In this document: positions 45,273-54,653 of the stretch, one piece after another
Layout of the letters: each line of letters opens with the position of its first letter
How positions within the stretch are numbered: position 1 is the stretch's first letter
From: Elusimicrobiaceae bacterium
GTDB lineage: Bacteria; Elusimicrobiota; Elusimicrobia; Elusimicrobiales; Elusimicrobiaceae
Length of the DNA: 64,000 bases
Direction: 5' to 3'
Assembly (NCBI GenBank): GCA_017468055.1
Contig: JAFUJU010000025.1
Span: 1 to 64,000 of the forward strand
Program-made: the position numbers and the translations under genes
The notes under the pieces: generated by a model
Told to the model about the DNA's origin: nothing
Seen by the model: the letters and a program-made list of their open reading frames with translations, nothing else
The model's database searches: none

Positions 45273-46187
45273 ATGCTGACAAAATATAATATTATGGACC
45301 GCAAACTGTGCGTAACCGATGATGAAAAAGCACAGGTGTATGTGTTTACCAATCCAACCGTTGAAGAGCAGCGTTTTTTGGTAAGTGATTTTCAAATAGA
45401 CGAACACACCTTAGCCTCTTCCTTAGACCCGGATGAATTACCCCGTTTGGAATTTGAACCGGAACATACGGTTATGATTTATAAACGTCCCAAAAATTAT
45501 TCCGGCAAAGATCAACTGGAGTTTAAGGTAGCTTCCGTAGGTGCTTTTTTATTTGCGGATAAACTGGTGGTCGTTTTGGCGGAGGATATTCCGTTATTTG
45601 TCGGCAAACGTTTCCAAAAAGCGGATTCTATTAAAAATGTTTTCTTAAAATTGGTTTATAATTCTATTTCACATTACATTGAGCACTTGCGTATTATTCA
45701 TTTGATTTCGGAAGAAATTGAAGACAAAATGAATGAGTCTATGGATAATACTTATTTACTCAATTTATTCAGCTTAGAAAAGAGCTTGGTGTATTATGCA
45801 GAGGCTATTACCGCCAATGGCTTTGTGTTTGAAAAAATGCGCACCTTGGCCTCTCGCTTTGGCTTTGATGAAAACGATGCGGAAATGTTGGACGATATTA
45901 TCGTTGAAAACCTACAGTGCAAAACACAAGCAGATATTCATTCCAACATTTTAGCCCAGATGTTGGGCGCGCGGGCCAGCATTGTCAGCAACAACTTAAA
46001 CTTGCTGATTAAAAAGCTCAATATTATCACCATTTCGCTCATGGTGCCCACTCTAATTGCCAGTATTTATGGCATGAATGTGGCTCTTCCGTTGGAGCAC
46101 CACCCCGATGCATTCTGGATGTTAATGGGGCTGGGTTTAGTGTCCGTATGGTTGGTCATGATATATTGGCGGCACAAAAATTGGTAA
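45273..46187 (+). CDS. corA: CorA-family divalent metal ion transporter
   Basis: 304 residues. Long cytoplasmic N-terminal domain, then two C-terminal membrane helices separated by the pore signature YGMN (IYGMNVALPLEHHPDAFW). Transports Mg2+ and perhaps Co2+ or Ni2+. Monocistronic, with a TATAAA-like -10 near 45240. Confidence 0.92.
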   Translation: MLTKYNIMDRKLCVTDDEKAQVYVFTNPTVEEQRFLVSDFQIDEHTLASSLDPDELPRLEFEPEHTVMIYKRPKNYSGKDQLEFKVASVGAFLFADKLVVVLAEDIPLFVGKRFQKADSIKNVFLKLVYNSISHYIEHLRIIHLISEEIEDKMNESMDNTYLLNLFSLEKSLVYYAEAITANGFVFEKMRTLASRFGFDENDAEMLDDIIVENLQCKTQADIHSNILAQMLGARASIVSNNLNLLIKKLNIITISLMVPTLIASIYGMNVALPLEHHPDAFWMLMGLGLVSVWLVMIYWRHKNW

Positions 46188-46198
46188 TTTTAAAAAAT

Positions 46199-46227
46199 AA
46201 ACCCCCTGCTTTTAGGCAGGGGGTTTT
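46199..46227. terminator. Bidirectional terminator between corA and the kinase gene
   Basis: ACCCCCTGC with its complement and T4. Confidence 0.8.
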
Positions 46228-46230
46228 GAA

Positions 46231-47721
46231 TTAATAATGCGTTTTTTCCAAATTTTCTTCAGGTAGCGGCTTGATAGCATTTAAGCGGGACCAAAACTCA
46301 TCAATACTTTGGATTCTTTCTTTAGGGTCTTCCCGCAGGGCATCTTCCAACAATCTGTCCACTTCCGCCGGAATACCGGGGGCCAAACGGGAAGGCGGAT
46401 ACACCCGCTTGGTAGCAATATCAAAGCCTTTTACGCTCCAAGGCACTTGCCCCACCAAAGCCTCATACAAACACAAAGCCAACGAATACACGTCGGACTG
46501 TTTGCGCATAAATCCTTTTTGTTGTTCGGGGGCCATATAGGCCGGTGTACCGGCCACCGTACGGGCACCGGTATCCCCTTCCATAGATTTTTTAGCTACC
46601 CCAAAATCCATGACCTTGGCAGATCCGTCTTCGCGGATCATGATATTACCCGGTTTTAAATCGCAGTGAATAATATCTTGCGCATGGGCATAATGCAAAC
46701 CGCGGCATACATAATCAAAAATTTGTTTCGCTTCGGAAAAAGGAACACGCCCGTCAATATCCAACCGTGTTTCCAAGGTCTGCCCGTCCACATATTCAAA
46801 TACCAAATACAAACTGCTTTCTGACTCAATCACCGTATAAATTTCCACAATACAAGGGTGACGAAGCAACGCCACCATGCGCGCCTCTGCCAAAAATTGC
46901 TCCCGTATGTAAGCACTGCGCACAAGCTCCGGACGAACACGCTTGATGGCCACTTTGCGCTTGAGTACTTTATCATAAGCCTCATACACCTTTCCCATGC
47001 CACCTTCCCCAATCTGGCGCAAAAAGTCGTATTGTTCTTTTACTTCCACTTCGCGGCGGCTGTATGCTGTCTTGGGGCCTCGGCGGAACAAATCTTCATA
47101 GCGCAAATACACAAAGACCACAATAGCTACAGCGATAGCAATAAAATACACTACTAACCAATGAGGTGCCGGTGCAGAGCGCTTTTGCGTAGAAGCGGCT
47201 AAGGCGGATTTTGCCTTTGTTTTCTCATCCAGATCCTGTTTTATCTTCAAAGCCATTTGGGATTTAGGATTCAAACGTAAAGCTTTTTCCACATCAATGC
47301 GGCAGCGTTCATAATCTTTTTGCTGCAGATAAGCCTGCGCCCGCAACGTATACCCCCGAGGGTCCTGAGGAGCAACGGCTATTGCTTCTCCGGCGGAGTA
47401 AATTACATCTTCATACTGTTTTAAGCCGTCATAGGCAATCGCCAAAAGCAAATAAAAGCGTTTATCCAAGAAATTCTTGGATACCAATTCATTAATCCGC
47501 TTGGTAACCCCTATATAACCCTTATTTTTCAGACGTTCATTCAGTCTGGCTATTTCGGCATCACGGGCATTTTGGTCAAAAATAACACGACGGGAAGTAT
47601 TTGTATTTTGAGAAAAGTTCCCCCCCACCAATAAAGGTGCAGGGTCTTGTTTGGCCGGCGCGGAAAAAGATGCCGCCGCCAATGCTAAAAATAAAAAAGA
47701 AAGCAAAGTCTTTTTTAACAT
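46231..47721 (-). CDS. Ser/Thr protein kinase with N-terminal TPR domain
   Basis: About 496 residues. Signal-like N-terminus, TPR-like region (about 85-175), a membrane helix (HWLVVYFIAIAVAIVVFVYL, about 195-215), then a Hanks-type kinase (about 235-480): GEGGMGKVYEA, AIKRV, HCDLKPGNIM and DFGVAK. The usual HRD is HCD, so it is a non-RD kinase. The order is reversed compared with most bacterial PknB-like kinases. TGCTAGAAT ends six bases before the second in-frame ATG, which I chose; the first ATG directly abuts the -10. Confidence 0.88.
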   Translation of the reverse strand: MLKKTLLSFLFLALAAASFSAPAKQDPAPLLVGGNFSQNTNTSRRVIFDQNARDAEIARLNERLKNKGYIGVTKRINELVSKNFLDKRFYLLLAIAYDGLKQYEDVIYSAGEAIAVAPQDPRGYTLRAQAYLQQKDYERCRIDVEKALRLNPKSQMALKIKQDLDEKTKAKSALAASTQKRSAPAPHWLVVYFIAIAVAIVVFVYLRYEDLFRRGPKTAYSRREVEVKEQYDFLRQIGEGGMGKVYEAYDKVLKRKVAIKRVRPELVRSAYIREQFLAEARMVALLRHPCIVEIYTVIESESSLYLVFEYVDGQTLETRLDIDGRVPFSEAKQIFDYVCRGLHYAHAQDIIHCDLKPGNIMIREDGSAKVMDFGVAKKSMEGDTGARTVAGTPAYMAPEQQKGFMRKQSDVYSLALCLYEALVGQVPWSVKGFDIATKRVYPPSRLAPGIPAEVDRLLEDALREDPKERIQSIDEFWSRLNAIKPLPEENLEKTHY

Positions 47722-47799
47722 ATTCATATTCTAGCACAAACTACCCCCCGTTTGTCACTTCCCGTTCGTAGCGTGCGGCAGATTTACTATAATAAAAGT

Positions 47800-48597
47800 A
47801 TGAACACAAGACCCATTGGCATTTTTGATTCCGGTTTAGGAGGGCTTACGATCTTAAAAACCCTCACGCGGGTGTTGCCCAAAGAAAAATACATTTATTT
47901 CGGGGATACGGCCAATACCCCCTATGGGTCTAAATCCAAAAATACGGTTACCCGCTTTTCTTTGGATATTGCCCGTTTTTTAGAAAGCCAAAAAGTAAAA
48001 CTTATCGTCGTTGCCTGCAATACCGCCTCTGCCTTGGCCTTAGCTGATTTACAAAAGCAAATTTCCGTGCCGGTAATCGGCGTGATTAAACCCGGAGCAT
48101 TAAAAGCCGTGCAAAGCAGCCACAACGGAAAAGTAGCCGTTATTGCCACAGAAGCCACCGTGCAGAGCAAAGCCTATCCCAAAGAATTGTTGCGCTTGGA
48201 CAAACGTTTAAAAGTAACGCAACAAGCTTGCCCGCTTTTTGTACCGCTGATTGAAGAAGGCTGGCTACATAAAGAGGGCGGTGAAGCCATTATTGCAGAT
48301 TATTTATCTGCGGTTATCAAAAGCGGAGCCGATACTGTAATATTGGGGTGCACCCATTATCCGGTCATAAAAAATAAGATTTCCAAAAAACTCGGCAAAA
48401 CTGTCCGCTTAGTGGATTCTGCCGAAGTGTTGGCCGAAGAAGTAAAAATCCGTCTGAGCGGTACCCGACAGTTAAATACCAAAGGCCGCGGCGGACTGAA
48501 AATCTACGCCAGCGATGCGCCGGCCCGTTTCAAACGTTTGGCCAAACACATTTTGGGCCGAGAGCTCAAACAAGTGTATCTGAAAAAATTAAATTAA
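47800..48597 (+). CDS. murI: Glutamate racemase
   Basis: About 265 residues. IGIFDSGLGGLTI, the two catalytic cysteines in VVACNTASALA and ILGCTHYPVIKN. Supplies D-glutamate for peptidoglycan. TATAAT (47788-47793) ends six bases before the ATG and no ribosome binding site is seen, so the transcript is likely leaderless; it diverges from the kinase gene, which shows the same arrangement. Confidence 0.95.
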   Translation: MNTRPIGIFDSGLGGLTILKTLTRVLPKEKYIYFGDTANTPYGSKSKNTVTRFSLDIARFLESQKVKLIVVACNTASALALADLQKQISVPVIGVIKPGALKAVQSSHNGKVAVIATEATVQSKAYPKELLRLDKRLKVTQQACPLFVPLIEEGWLHKEGGEAIIADYLSAVIKSGADTVILGCTHYPVIKNKISKKLGKTVRLVDSAEVLAEEVKIRLSGTRQLNTKGRGGLKIYASDAPARFKRLAKHILGRELKQVYLKKLN

Positions 48598-48599
48598 CC

Positions 48600-49289
48600 A
48601 TGAAACTATATTCTGATCCCCGTCTTCTCTCTTTAGGTGTAGTACACGGCACTACAGACCGCGCCTTGGGCAATATGCGCTTATCCGAAAGTACCCGCGC
48701 TTTGTTTGAGCGTTTGGATATTTGTGAAGAAAACATTTTGCGCTTTAAGCAAATTCATTCCGACGTTTTAATTTCGGTCTCCTCCAAAGAAGAAATGGAA
48801 CAAATCCAATCTTCCCCCTTAGCGGAAGCGGACGGTTGGGTCTTAAAAGGATCAGGATTTGGGGCCGCTATTTTAACGGCAGATTGTGTACCTTTGATTT
48901 TGTGGGACGAAAAAGCGGAAGTGTTGGGTCTTTCCCATTGCGGTTGGCGTGGAGTAGCGGCCGGGCTACCGTCTAAAACCGTTCAAAAAATGAAAGAAAT
49001 GGGTGCAAAAGGCAAGATCTCTGCTTGGGCCGGCCCTCATATTCAAAGCTGTTGCTTTGAAGTACAAGAGGACGTGGCAAATCAATTTCCGGAAAGTGTG
49101 ATTCACAAAGAAGGGAAACTGTTTGTAGATTTAAGTAAGGCCATTACCCGTCAGCTTCTGGCTGTCGGACTGAATCCGAAAGATATTCAGCTGCCACATT
49201 TATGCACCTGCGGAGATAAACTAAAGTTTTTCTCCTACCGCAGAGATCACACCAAAGACGCTTTGCTTACTTTTGTATATCGTCCGTAG
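48600..49289 (+). CDS. pgeF: YfiH/PgeF laccase-domain protein
   Basis: 229 residues. Metal/catalytic residues in KQIHSDVL, LTADCVPLILWD and LSHCGWRGVAAGL. The family hydrolyses wrongly built peptidoglycan precursors or acts on purine nucleosides; which applies here is open. Starts 2 bases after murI, which fits a cell-wall link. Confidence 0.88.
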   Translation: MKLYSDPRLLSLGVVHGTTDRALGNMRLSESTRALFERLDICEENILRFKQIHSDVLISVSSKEEMEQIQSSPLAEADGWVLKGSGFGAAILTADCVPLILWDEKAEVLGLSHCGWRGVAAGLPSKTVQKMKEMGAKGKISAWAGPHIQSCCFEVQEDVANQFPESVIHKEGKLFVDLSKAITRQLLAVGLNPKDIQLPHLCTCGDKLKFFSYRRDHTKDALLTFVYRP

Positions 49290-50559
49290 CGTTTGTATCT
49301 TCCGGCAAAGATTCGGCAGGAAGTATTTCTTCGTTTTTCTTATGCCGATAGAAAAAGCTTTCCCCTATCCAGCGAAGTCCGCCTTTTTCTATTCTAAAAG
49401 ACATCAAGCTGGAAAGCATCACACTAAAGAAAATTACGGAATAAATAACATCTTGTATCACGCGTCCGTTTTCAGGCAACTGTTGGGCAATCATGGCAGC
49501 CAACACAGCACTGACCAATCCATTAGGACACATGGCTAAAATAACGGAGCAGTCGCTACGGGTAATTTTTTTGCTTACACACCAATTTACGCAAGGAGTA
49601 CGCACCAAGAGCTTGGCTAATGCCAAAAACAAGCCCAAGGCCAATAAGTGTATTTCGCCGATACGCATAGAAATACCCATATAGACAAAAAATAAAGTTT
49701 TAAAAATAAATTCCACTTCTTCAAAAAAGCTCTTCTCCCCATCATTAAGAGTCAAAGCATTAAAACTTACTTTTTTGAGCCACAAGCGCCGTATCAAACG
49801 CATATTTCCAGCTACTGCACCAAAGGTCAATGTAGCAATCGCACCGTCTCCACCGGCCAACTCACTCAACGCATACACCAATAATACAAAAGCAAACGTC
49901 AAAGAAACCGCATTTTCCAAACTACGTACTCTGTTTAAAATACGCATCCAAAAAAGGCCCGCCACTATGCTCATTACTAATCCAACACCAAAAGATTTTA
50001 AAATTTCCAGCCCGATTCCCTGTGCTGAAAGTCTGCCTCCTTGTACCGCCACCCCCAACAAAGCCAAAGCCAACACAATAGAATAAACTCCCGTCAAATT
50101 GGCCTCTAAAAATAAAACAGCCCTTGTTTGGGAAGTGATTTTTAATTTGTCCAATAGCGGAGTAACCACAGCGGTAGAATTATCAGCCACAATAGCGCCG
50201 ATAATAAAAGCATATATTTGTGGCACACGCAAGGTAATACTGGCCAGCCATGCCAAGACCACAGTCAACACACTAAAGGTTACCGTCGTCAATAGAAACC
50301 CTTGCGTCATTGCTCCGCGCAAAGATAAAATCTTGAGTTCTATACCGCTCTGGAAAAGCACTACAATCAGCGCCAGTGTGGTAAAAATTTCTCCGGCGCG
50401 GCCAAAATCGGCAGGGCTCACTAAACCGGTCACCGGCCCCATAATCATGCCCAAAATCATTAGTGGCAGTACATCAGGCAGGCGCGTTTTCTCAAACAAA
50501 GAAGAAAACACTTGCCCCAAAAAAAGCACTACCCCGATAAATAAAATAGCTGATGTCAT
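49267..50559 (-). CDS. Cation:proton antiporter, CPA2 (KefB-like)
   Basis: 430 residues with about 12 membrane segments. LPDVLPLMILGMIMGPVTGLV, IGAIVADNSTAVVTPLLDKL (the ion-binding ND/DD region appears as AD) and MCPNGLVSAVLAAMI fit the Na+/H+ or K+/H+ exchanger fold. No KTN/TrkA domain at the C-terminus. Its last bases overlap the end of pgeF on the other strand. Confidence 0.85.
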   Translation of the reverse strand: MTSAILFIGVVLFLGQVFSSLFEKTRLPDVLPLMILGMIMGPVTGLVSPADFGRAGEIFTTLALIVVLFQSGIELKILSLRGAMTQGFLLTTVTFSVLTVVLAWLASITLRVPQIYAFIIGAIVADNSTAVVTPLLDKLKITSQTRAVLFLEANLTGVYSIVLALALLGVAVQGGRLSAQGIGLEILKSFGVGLVMSIVAGLFWMRILNRVRSLENAVSLTFAFVLLVYALSELAGGDGAIATLTFGAVAGNMRLIRRLWLKKVSFNALTLNDGEKSFFEEVEFIFKTLFFVYMGISMRIGEIHLLALGLFLALAKLLVRTPCVNWCVSKKITRSDCSVILAMCPNGLVSAVLAAMIAQQLPENGRVIQDVIYSVIFFSVMLSSLMSFRIEKGGLRWIGESFFYRHKKNEEILPAESLPEDTNATDDIQK

Positions 50560-50647
50560 GCTTGTTATTATATGAAACTGCTTTACGGGACGTCAGTTTT
50601 TTCTTTTCGCTTGCATAGCCGGTCCGGATTTTATTTAATGACTAATT

Positions 50648-51574
50648 ATGGAACACAAAGCAAAAATTTTACTCGCAGATGATAATGCCGCTATCCGTAT
50701 GCTGGTGTCTGAAATTTTGACTGATGCCGGATTTACGGTTGTAACGGCAGAAGACGGCCAAGACGCCTTGGACAAAATTTATAAAGAAAATCCGGATTTG
50801 CTGATTCTGGATTATGAAATGCCGCGCAAAAACGGATTTGAAGTAGTACAGGATGTGCGCAGCCATACCGGATATTTACAAACTCCCATTATCATTTTTA
50901 CCGCGGTAACGGATAAAGAAACTAAGTTACAGGGCTTGGGGCTAGATATTGACGATTACCTTACCAAACCTGCCGATGCCGATGAAGTAGTGGCCCGCGT
51001 AAAACTTTTGCTCAAACGAAACAAACAAAAAATGGACTCCAACCCTTTAACCAAACTACCGGGGAACCCGTCTATTCAAGCGCGCATTGAGCAAGAAATT
51101 AAATCCGGCCGAAAATTTGCCGTGTTATATTGTGATTTAAATAATTTCAAAGCCTTTAATGATAAATACGGTTTTGGAGAAGGGGATAAAGTGTTGCTCT
51201 GTACCGCCCAAATACTGGTGCAATCCGCCCAACAAGATCCCACTTCTTTTGTGGGTAATATTGGCGGAGATGACTTTATTGTAGTATGCGGGCTGGAACA
51301 CGCGGAAAACATTGCCAAAGAGATTGTGGAAAAAATGAGCGAAGTAGCCCCTACTTTTTACAATGAAGATGATAAAAGCCAAGGCTATATGGTTTCCGTG
51401 AACCGACGGGGAGAAACGGAAAAGTTTAATTTCCTTTCTATCGGTATCGGCATTGTGCATAACTCTTTAAAAGAGCTGACCTCTTTTGCCCAAGTCAGCA
51501 ACATAGGCAGTGAGCTGAAGTGTCTGGCCAAAAAGCACGAAAGCAGTTATTACGCCATAGACAGAAGAAGTTAA
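50648..51574 (+). CDS. Response regulator with GGDEF domain
   Basis: 308 residues. REC domain with acidic pair DDN, phosphoacceptor Asp in LLILDYEMP and Lys in YLTKPAD. Then a GGDEF domain with GGDDF in NIGGDDFIVVCG and a preceding YCDLNNFKAFNDKYGF metal site, so diguanylate cyclase activity is plausible. No inhibitory-site RxxD is obvious. No kinase adjacent. It may make the cyclic di-GMP that the degenerate EAL protein or YajQ senses. Confidence 0.88.
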   Translation: MEHKAKILLADDNAAIRMLVSEILTDAGFTVVTAEDGQDALDKIYKENPDLLILDYEMPRKNGFEVVQDVRSHTGYLQTPIIIFTAVTDKETKLQGLGLDIDDYLTKPADADEVVARVKLLLKRNKQKMDSNPLTKLPGNPSIQARIEQEIKSGRKFAVLYCDLNNFKAFNDKYGFGEGDKVLLCTAQILVQSAQQDPTSFVGNIGGDDFIVVCGLEHAENIAKEIVEKMSEVAPTFYNEDDKSQGYMVSVNRRGETEKFNFLSIGIGIVHNSLKELTSFAQVSNIGSELKCLAKKHESSYYAIDRRS

Positions 51575-51592
51575 GTAGGATTTATCAAACTA

Positions 51593-51618
51593 AGACCCCC
51601 GCAAAAGCGGGGGTTTTT
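51593..51618 (+). terminator. Terminator after the GGDEF regulator
   Basis: ACCCCCGC with its complement, 4-base loop, T5; weak in the other direction. Confidence 0.8.
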
Positions 51619-52105
51619 ATAAAACATAAAAATCAAACGCATCATTAGAAAAAATCTTTTTTCCACCCATAGATAAACATACTTTTTTCTCTACTTCACT
51701 ACCTATCATATGCGCACAAAGTAAAGCTCCTTTGGGCTGTCCGTAACCTCCGTCTTGAACGTTCTTTAAAAAACGAAGAGAATGTTTTTTATTGCGGCAA
51801 AAGACCCAAGCATCTTCAAAGTCAAAACCACAAACATTTCCGTTTTTCATCACAACATTTCCGGGATCGCTTGCAGAAGTCGTTCCCGTCAAATGGATAG
51901 AAAGATCTGCCAAAGCAGTAGGAAGAGCACCTGTTTCCATTCGGTATAATTCCACCGCATCCGCTAAAGATTTTACATTTACCATTAATTCAGTAGCTCT
52001 ACTTTTTTCTACCGCAACTCTATACTGCGGCAAGGCTACCGCTGACAAAATACCGATGATTAATACAACGACTAAGAGTTCTATCAAAGTAAAACCTTTT
52101 TTCAT
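51617..52105 (-). CDS. Type IV pilin-like protein (short leader)
   Basis: 162 residues. MKKG leader, [36 protein letters not shown]. Variable part with an MKNGNVCGFDFEDAWVFC loop and C-terminal pattern LLCAHMIGSEVEKKVCLSMGG. Convergent with the REC-GGDEF gene. Confidence 0.9.
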   Translation of the reverse strand: MKKGFTLIELLVVVLIIGILSAVALPQYRVAVEKSRATELMVNVKSLADAVELYRMETGALPTALADLSIHLTGTTSASDPGNVVMKNGNVCGFDFEDAWVFCRNKKHSLRFLKNVQDGGYGQPKGALLCAHMIGSEVEKKVCLSMGGKKIFSNDAFDFYVL

Positions 52106-52178
52106 TTTTCTCTCCTTTTCAACCTATTTAAGACCCATTAAACAACCTTTGAGATTTGGGTCTGACTGCAACGCTGAA

Positions 52179-52206
52179 ATTGTAGCAAAAAAAAAAAACG
52201 TGTCAA
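52179..52206 (-). promoter_or_regulatory. Poly-T-spacer pilin promoter
   Basis: Minus strand: TTGACA, CG, twelve T, GC, TACAAT. In this leader AGACCCA (52157-52163) and TGGGTCT (52131-52137) can pair. The block upstream of the -35 is less like the others here. Confidence 0.85.
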
Positions 52207-52253
52207 GCCTTTCCGTCCCCCAATGAAAAACAGCTTACAAAAAGACAACAAAA

Positions 52254-52284
52254 AAACGGAGCAAAGAACCGTCTTGCTCCGTTT
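52254..52284 (-). terminator. Terminator after phosphoglucomutase
   Basis: AAACGGAGCAA with its complement and T-run on the minus side. Confidence 0.8.
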
Positions 52285-52310
52285 GTCACCAACTACTAAA
52301 TAAAGTCTAA

Positions 52311-53858
52311 TTATACACCAAAATATTTGCGGCCTTCTTCAATAATTCGGTGCAGGTGTTCTTCGCTCACAAACGTTTCGGCATAGAACTTCAGAATATT
52401 CTCCGTTCCGCTCGGGCGCACCAAAAACCAAGAGTTCTCTAAATATACTTTAATGCCGTCCGTATCCCGCACGCCCGTCACTTTTTCGCCGGCTACTTCG
52501 GTCAGATCTTTCAAATCCTCTTTCTTAAAAGACTGCACACGTTTTTTGGCCTCTTCTTCAGTCGGCACATCTACACGGGTATAATAAGGCAGGCCGTATT
52601 TCTCGGTTAGTCCTTTATATAAGGCGGCGATATCGCCTTTTTTAGAGGCAATTTCCAATAGCAGACATACCGCCAAAATGCCGTCTTTTTCCGGGGTCCA
52701 ACCACTCATGCTCATACCGGCACTTTCTTCGCCGGCTACGATATAGCGCCCACCTACAATGCCGTCCACAAAATGTTTAAAGCCTACATTTTGCTCATCA
52801 AGACCATATCCTTTGGCGGAGGCAATACGGTCTAATAAAGAAGTGGTACCTAACGTCCGCCCGATTTGTTTATCTTTCGTCGGTTGATTTTTTTCAATTA
52901 AATAATCAGCCATGACACACAAGGCATGATTGGGCGAAATGAGCCCCCCTTCTTTCGTCGCACAGCCAAAGCGGTCTGCATCAGGGTCACTGGCGCCGGC
53001 CACGTCGTATTTACCGGACGAAACAATATCAATCAAGGGTTTCATCGGATAAACGGAGGAGGGGTCCATACGAATTTTACCATCGTGATCAATGGGAATA
53101 AAGTAAAAAGAGGGGTCTTGTTCCTCACTGACAATATGCAAATTGTCCAACCGATACATTTCTTTAATCGCACGGTAATAAGCCAAACTGCTACCACCCA
53201 ACGGGTGAATAGCAATTTTGAGTCCTGCTTTTCTAATGGCTTCAAAATCTACTTTTTCACCCAACGCTTTTACATACGGGGTCAGCAAATCCGCCTTGAG
53301 CAAAAGACCTTTTTCTTTGGCTTCTTCTAAAGAAATTCTTTTGATTAAAGACGGGTTTTGCAAATATTCATTAGCATATTTGGCAATACGGCCCGTCAGT
53401 TCTGCTCCGGCAGGGCCACCGTTGGAAGGGTTGTATTTTAGCCCCATATCCTGCGGCGGGTTATGGCTGGCTGTACCGTTTAAACAGGCACTGGCGCGGC
53501 CTTGGATAATTTCAAAAGAAAATACCGGTGTAGGCAAAGCACCGTCAGGCAAAATTACCTTTAGCCCGTTTCCTGCCAGCACTTGCGCGCATAACTCTGC
53601 CGTAGCGTGTGACATCAGGCGCGTATCGCCACCGCACAAAACCGGCCCTTCAATTTTATCTTCCAAATGAATTTTCGCCACCGCTTGCGCAATAGCCAAA
53701 GCATGCGCCGCACAAAATCCGCTACCCAACTGACCGCGATGGCCGGAGGTGCCAAATTTTACAGGGGCTATTTCCCCTTCCGGCTGCCAAAATAATTGAC
53801 GTAATTTTTCTACATCGATGCGTTCTTTTGTCAAAGTTCCTGCCAACGGACTTACCAT
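52311..53858 (-). CDS. pgm: Phosphoglucomutase (alpha-D-glucose specific)
   Basis: 515 residues. FGTSGHRGQLGSGF at the N-terminus, catalytic phosphoserine loop TASHNPPQDMGLKYN (as TASHN), metal loop DPDADRFG, sugar loop GEESAGMS and phosphate loop RPSGTENILKFY. Interconverts glucose-1- and glucose-6-phosphate, linking the Leloir pathway to glycolysis. TGGAGG site. Monocistronic. Confidence 0.94.
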   Translation of the reverse strand: MVSPLAGTLTKERIDVEKLRQLFWQPEGEIAPVKFGTSGHRGQLGSGFCAAHALAIAQAVAKIHLEDKIEGPVLCGGDTRLMSHATAELCAQVLAGNGLKVILPDGALPTPVFSFEIIQGRASACLNGTASHNPPQDMGLKYNPSNGGPAGAELTGRIAKYANEYLQNPSLIKRISLEEAKEKGLLLKADLLTPYVKALGEKVDFEAIRKAGLKIAIHPLGGSSLAYYRAIKEMYRLDNLHIVSEEQDPSFYFIPIDHDGKIRMDPSSVYPMKPLIDIVSSGKYDVAGASDPDADRFGCATKEGGLISPNHALCVMADYLIEKNQPTKDKQIGRTLGTTSLLDRIASAKGYGLDEQNVGFKHFVDGIVGGRYIVAGEESAGMSMSGWTPEKDGILAVCLLLEIASKKGDIAALYKGLTEKYGLPYYTRVDVPTEEEAKKRVQSFKKEDLKDLTEVAGEKVTGVRDTDGIKVYLENSWFLVRPSGTENILKFYAETFVSEEHLHRIIEEGRKYFGV

Positions 53859-53896
53859 AAACTTCCTCCAAAAAATGAAATTTTATATTTTCCGTC

Positions 53897-53925
53897 TTGC
53901 GAAAAAAGCTCTCTTTTTCTATGAT
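53897..53925 (+). promoter_or_regulatory. Promoter of the 54 kb barrel protein
   Basis: TTGCGA, 17-base spacer, TATGAT; AAGGAG lies before the ATG at 53962. Confidence 0.65.
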
Positions 53926-53961
53926 ATGATATGTAGGAAAATTTATCAACAAGGAGATTCT

Positions 53962-54645
53962 ATGAAGAAAATTCTACTGGCCGTATTTTTCAGTCTTTCT
54001 CTCTGTGTGCCTGCCTTAGCCGGCATGAATAGTGATTTCAAAGATCATTTTAATACTTCCGGTTTCGCTGCTTATAACCAAGATATTTCCACCATGATCG
54101 GCATGGCAGACTTTCACACCGGAAAAGGCACTTCTTTCCCGGGGTTTGACGTCGGTGCTACGGTTTCTGCCGTTAAAACGTCTGATGACAGCTTTTCTAA
54201 AGAAGATTACCAATATATTCCTTTCATCACCGCCGAAACCCAGATCCCCATTTTGGGCATTGGTGTGGCGGCCCGTGGCACCAGCTATAACGATTTTGAA
54301 TCTATCGGCGGCGGTTTGAAATGGAACGGTAACATTGCACTGATCCATTTATCTGCGGCAGCTTTCTATGACCGCTACAAAACCGACTATTACCAAGGCA
54401 ATCACTACTCTGCCTCTGCGTCCGCCTCCGTCAATGTATTGTTCTTTACCCCGTATGTAGGTATCGGTTACGACTACAGTGATATGGAAACCAAAAATAT
54501 GGTTCACCATTCTACTGATGACGATGCCGTACGTTACACAGCCGGTGTTAATTTCCATCCGTTACCGCTCTTATATGTTTATGGAGCCTATACCTACACC
54601 AAAAACAACCAAGGTTTTCAAGGTGGCGTAGGCATTCACTTCTAA
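53962..54645 (+). CDS. Predicted outer-membrane beta-barrel protein
   Basis: 227 residues. Signal peptide MKKILLAVFFSLSLCVPALAG. Alternating strands, for example FDVGATVSAVKTS, YSASASASVNVLFFTPYVGIGYDY and the end QGGVGIHF with a terminal Phe, fit an eight-to-ten-strand barrel. The family is unknown to me. The murB gene follows 8 bases later, so they are likely co-transcribed. Confidence 0.7.
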   Translation: MKKILLAVFFSLSLCVPALAGMNSDFKDHFNTSGFAAYNQDISTMIGMADFHTGKGTSFPGFDVGATVSAVKTSDDSFSKEDYQYIPFITAETQIPILGIGVAARGTSYNDFESIGGGLKWNGNIALIHLSAAAFYDRYKTDYYQGNHYSASASASVNVLFFTPYVGIGYDYSDMETKNMVHHSTDDDAVRYTAGVNFHPLPLLYVYGAYTYTKNNQGFQGGVGIHF

Positions 54646-54653
54646 GGTCAGAC

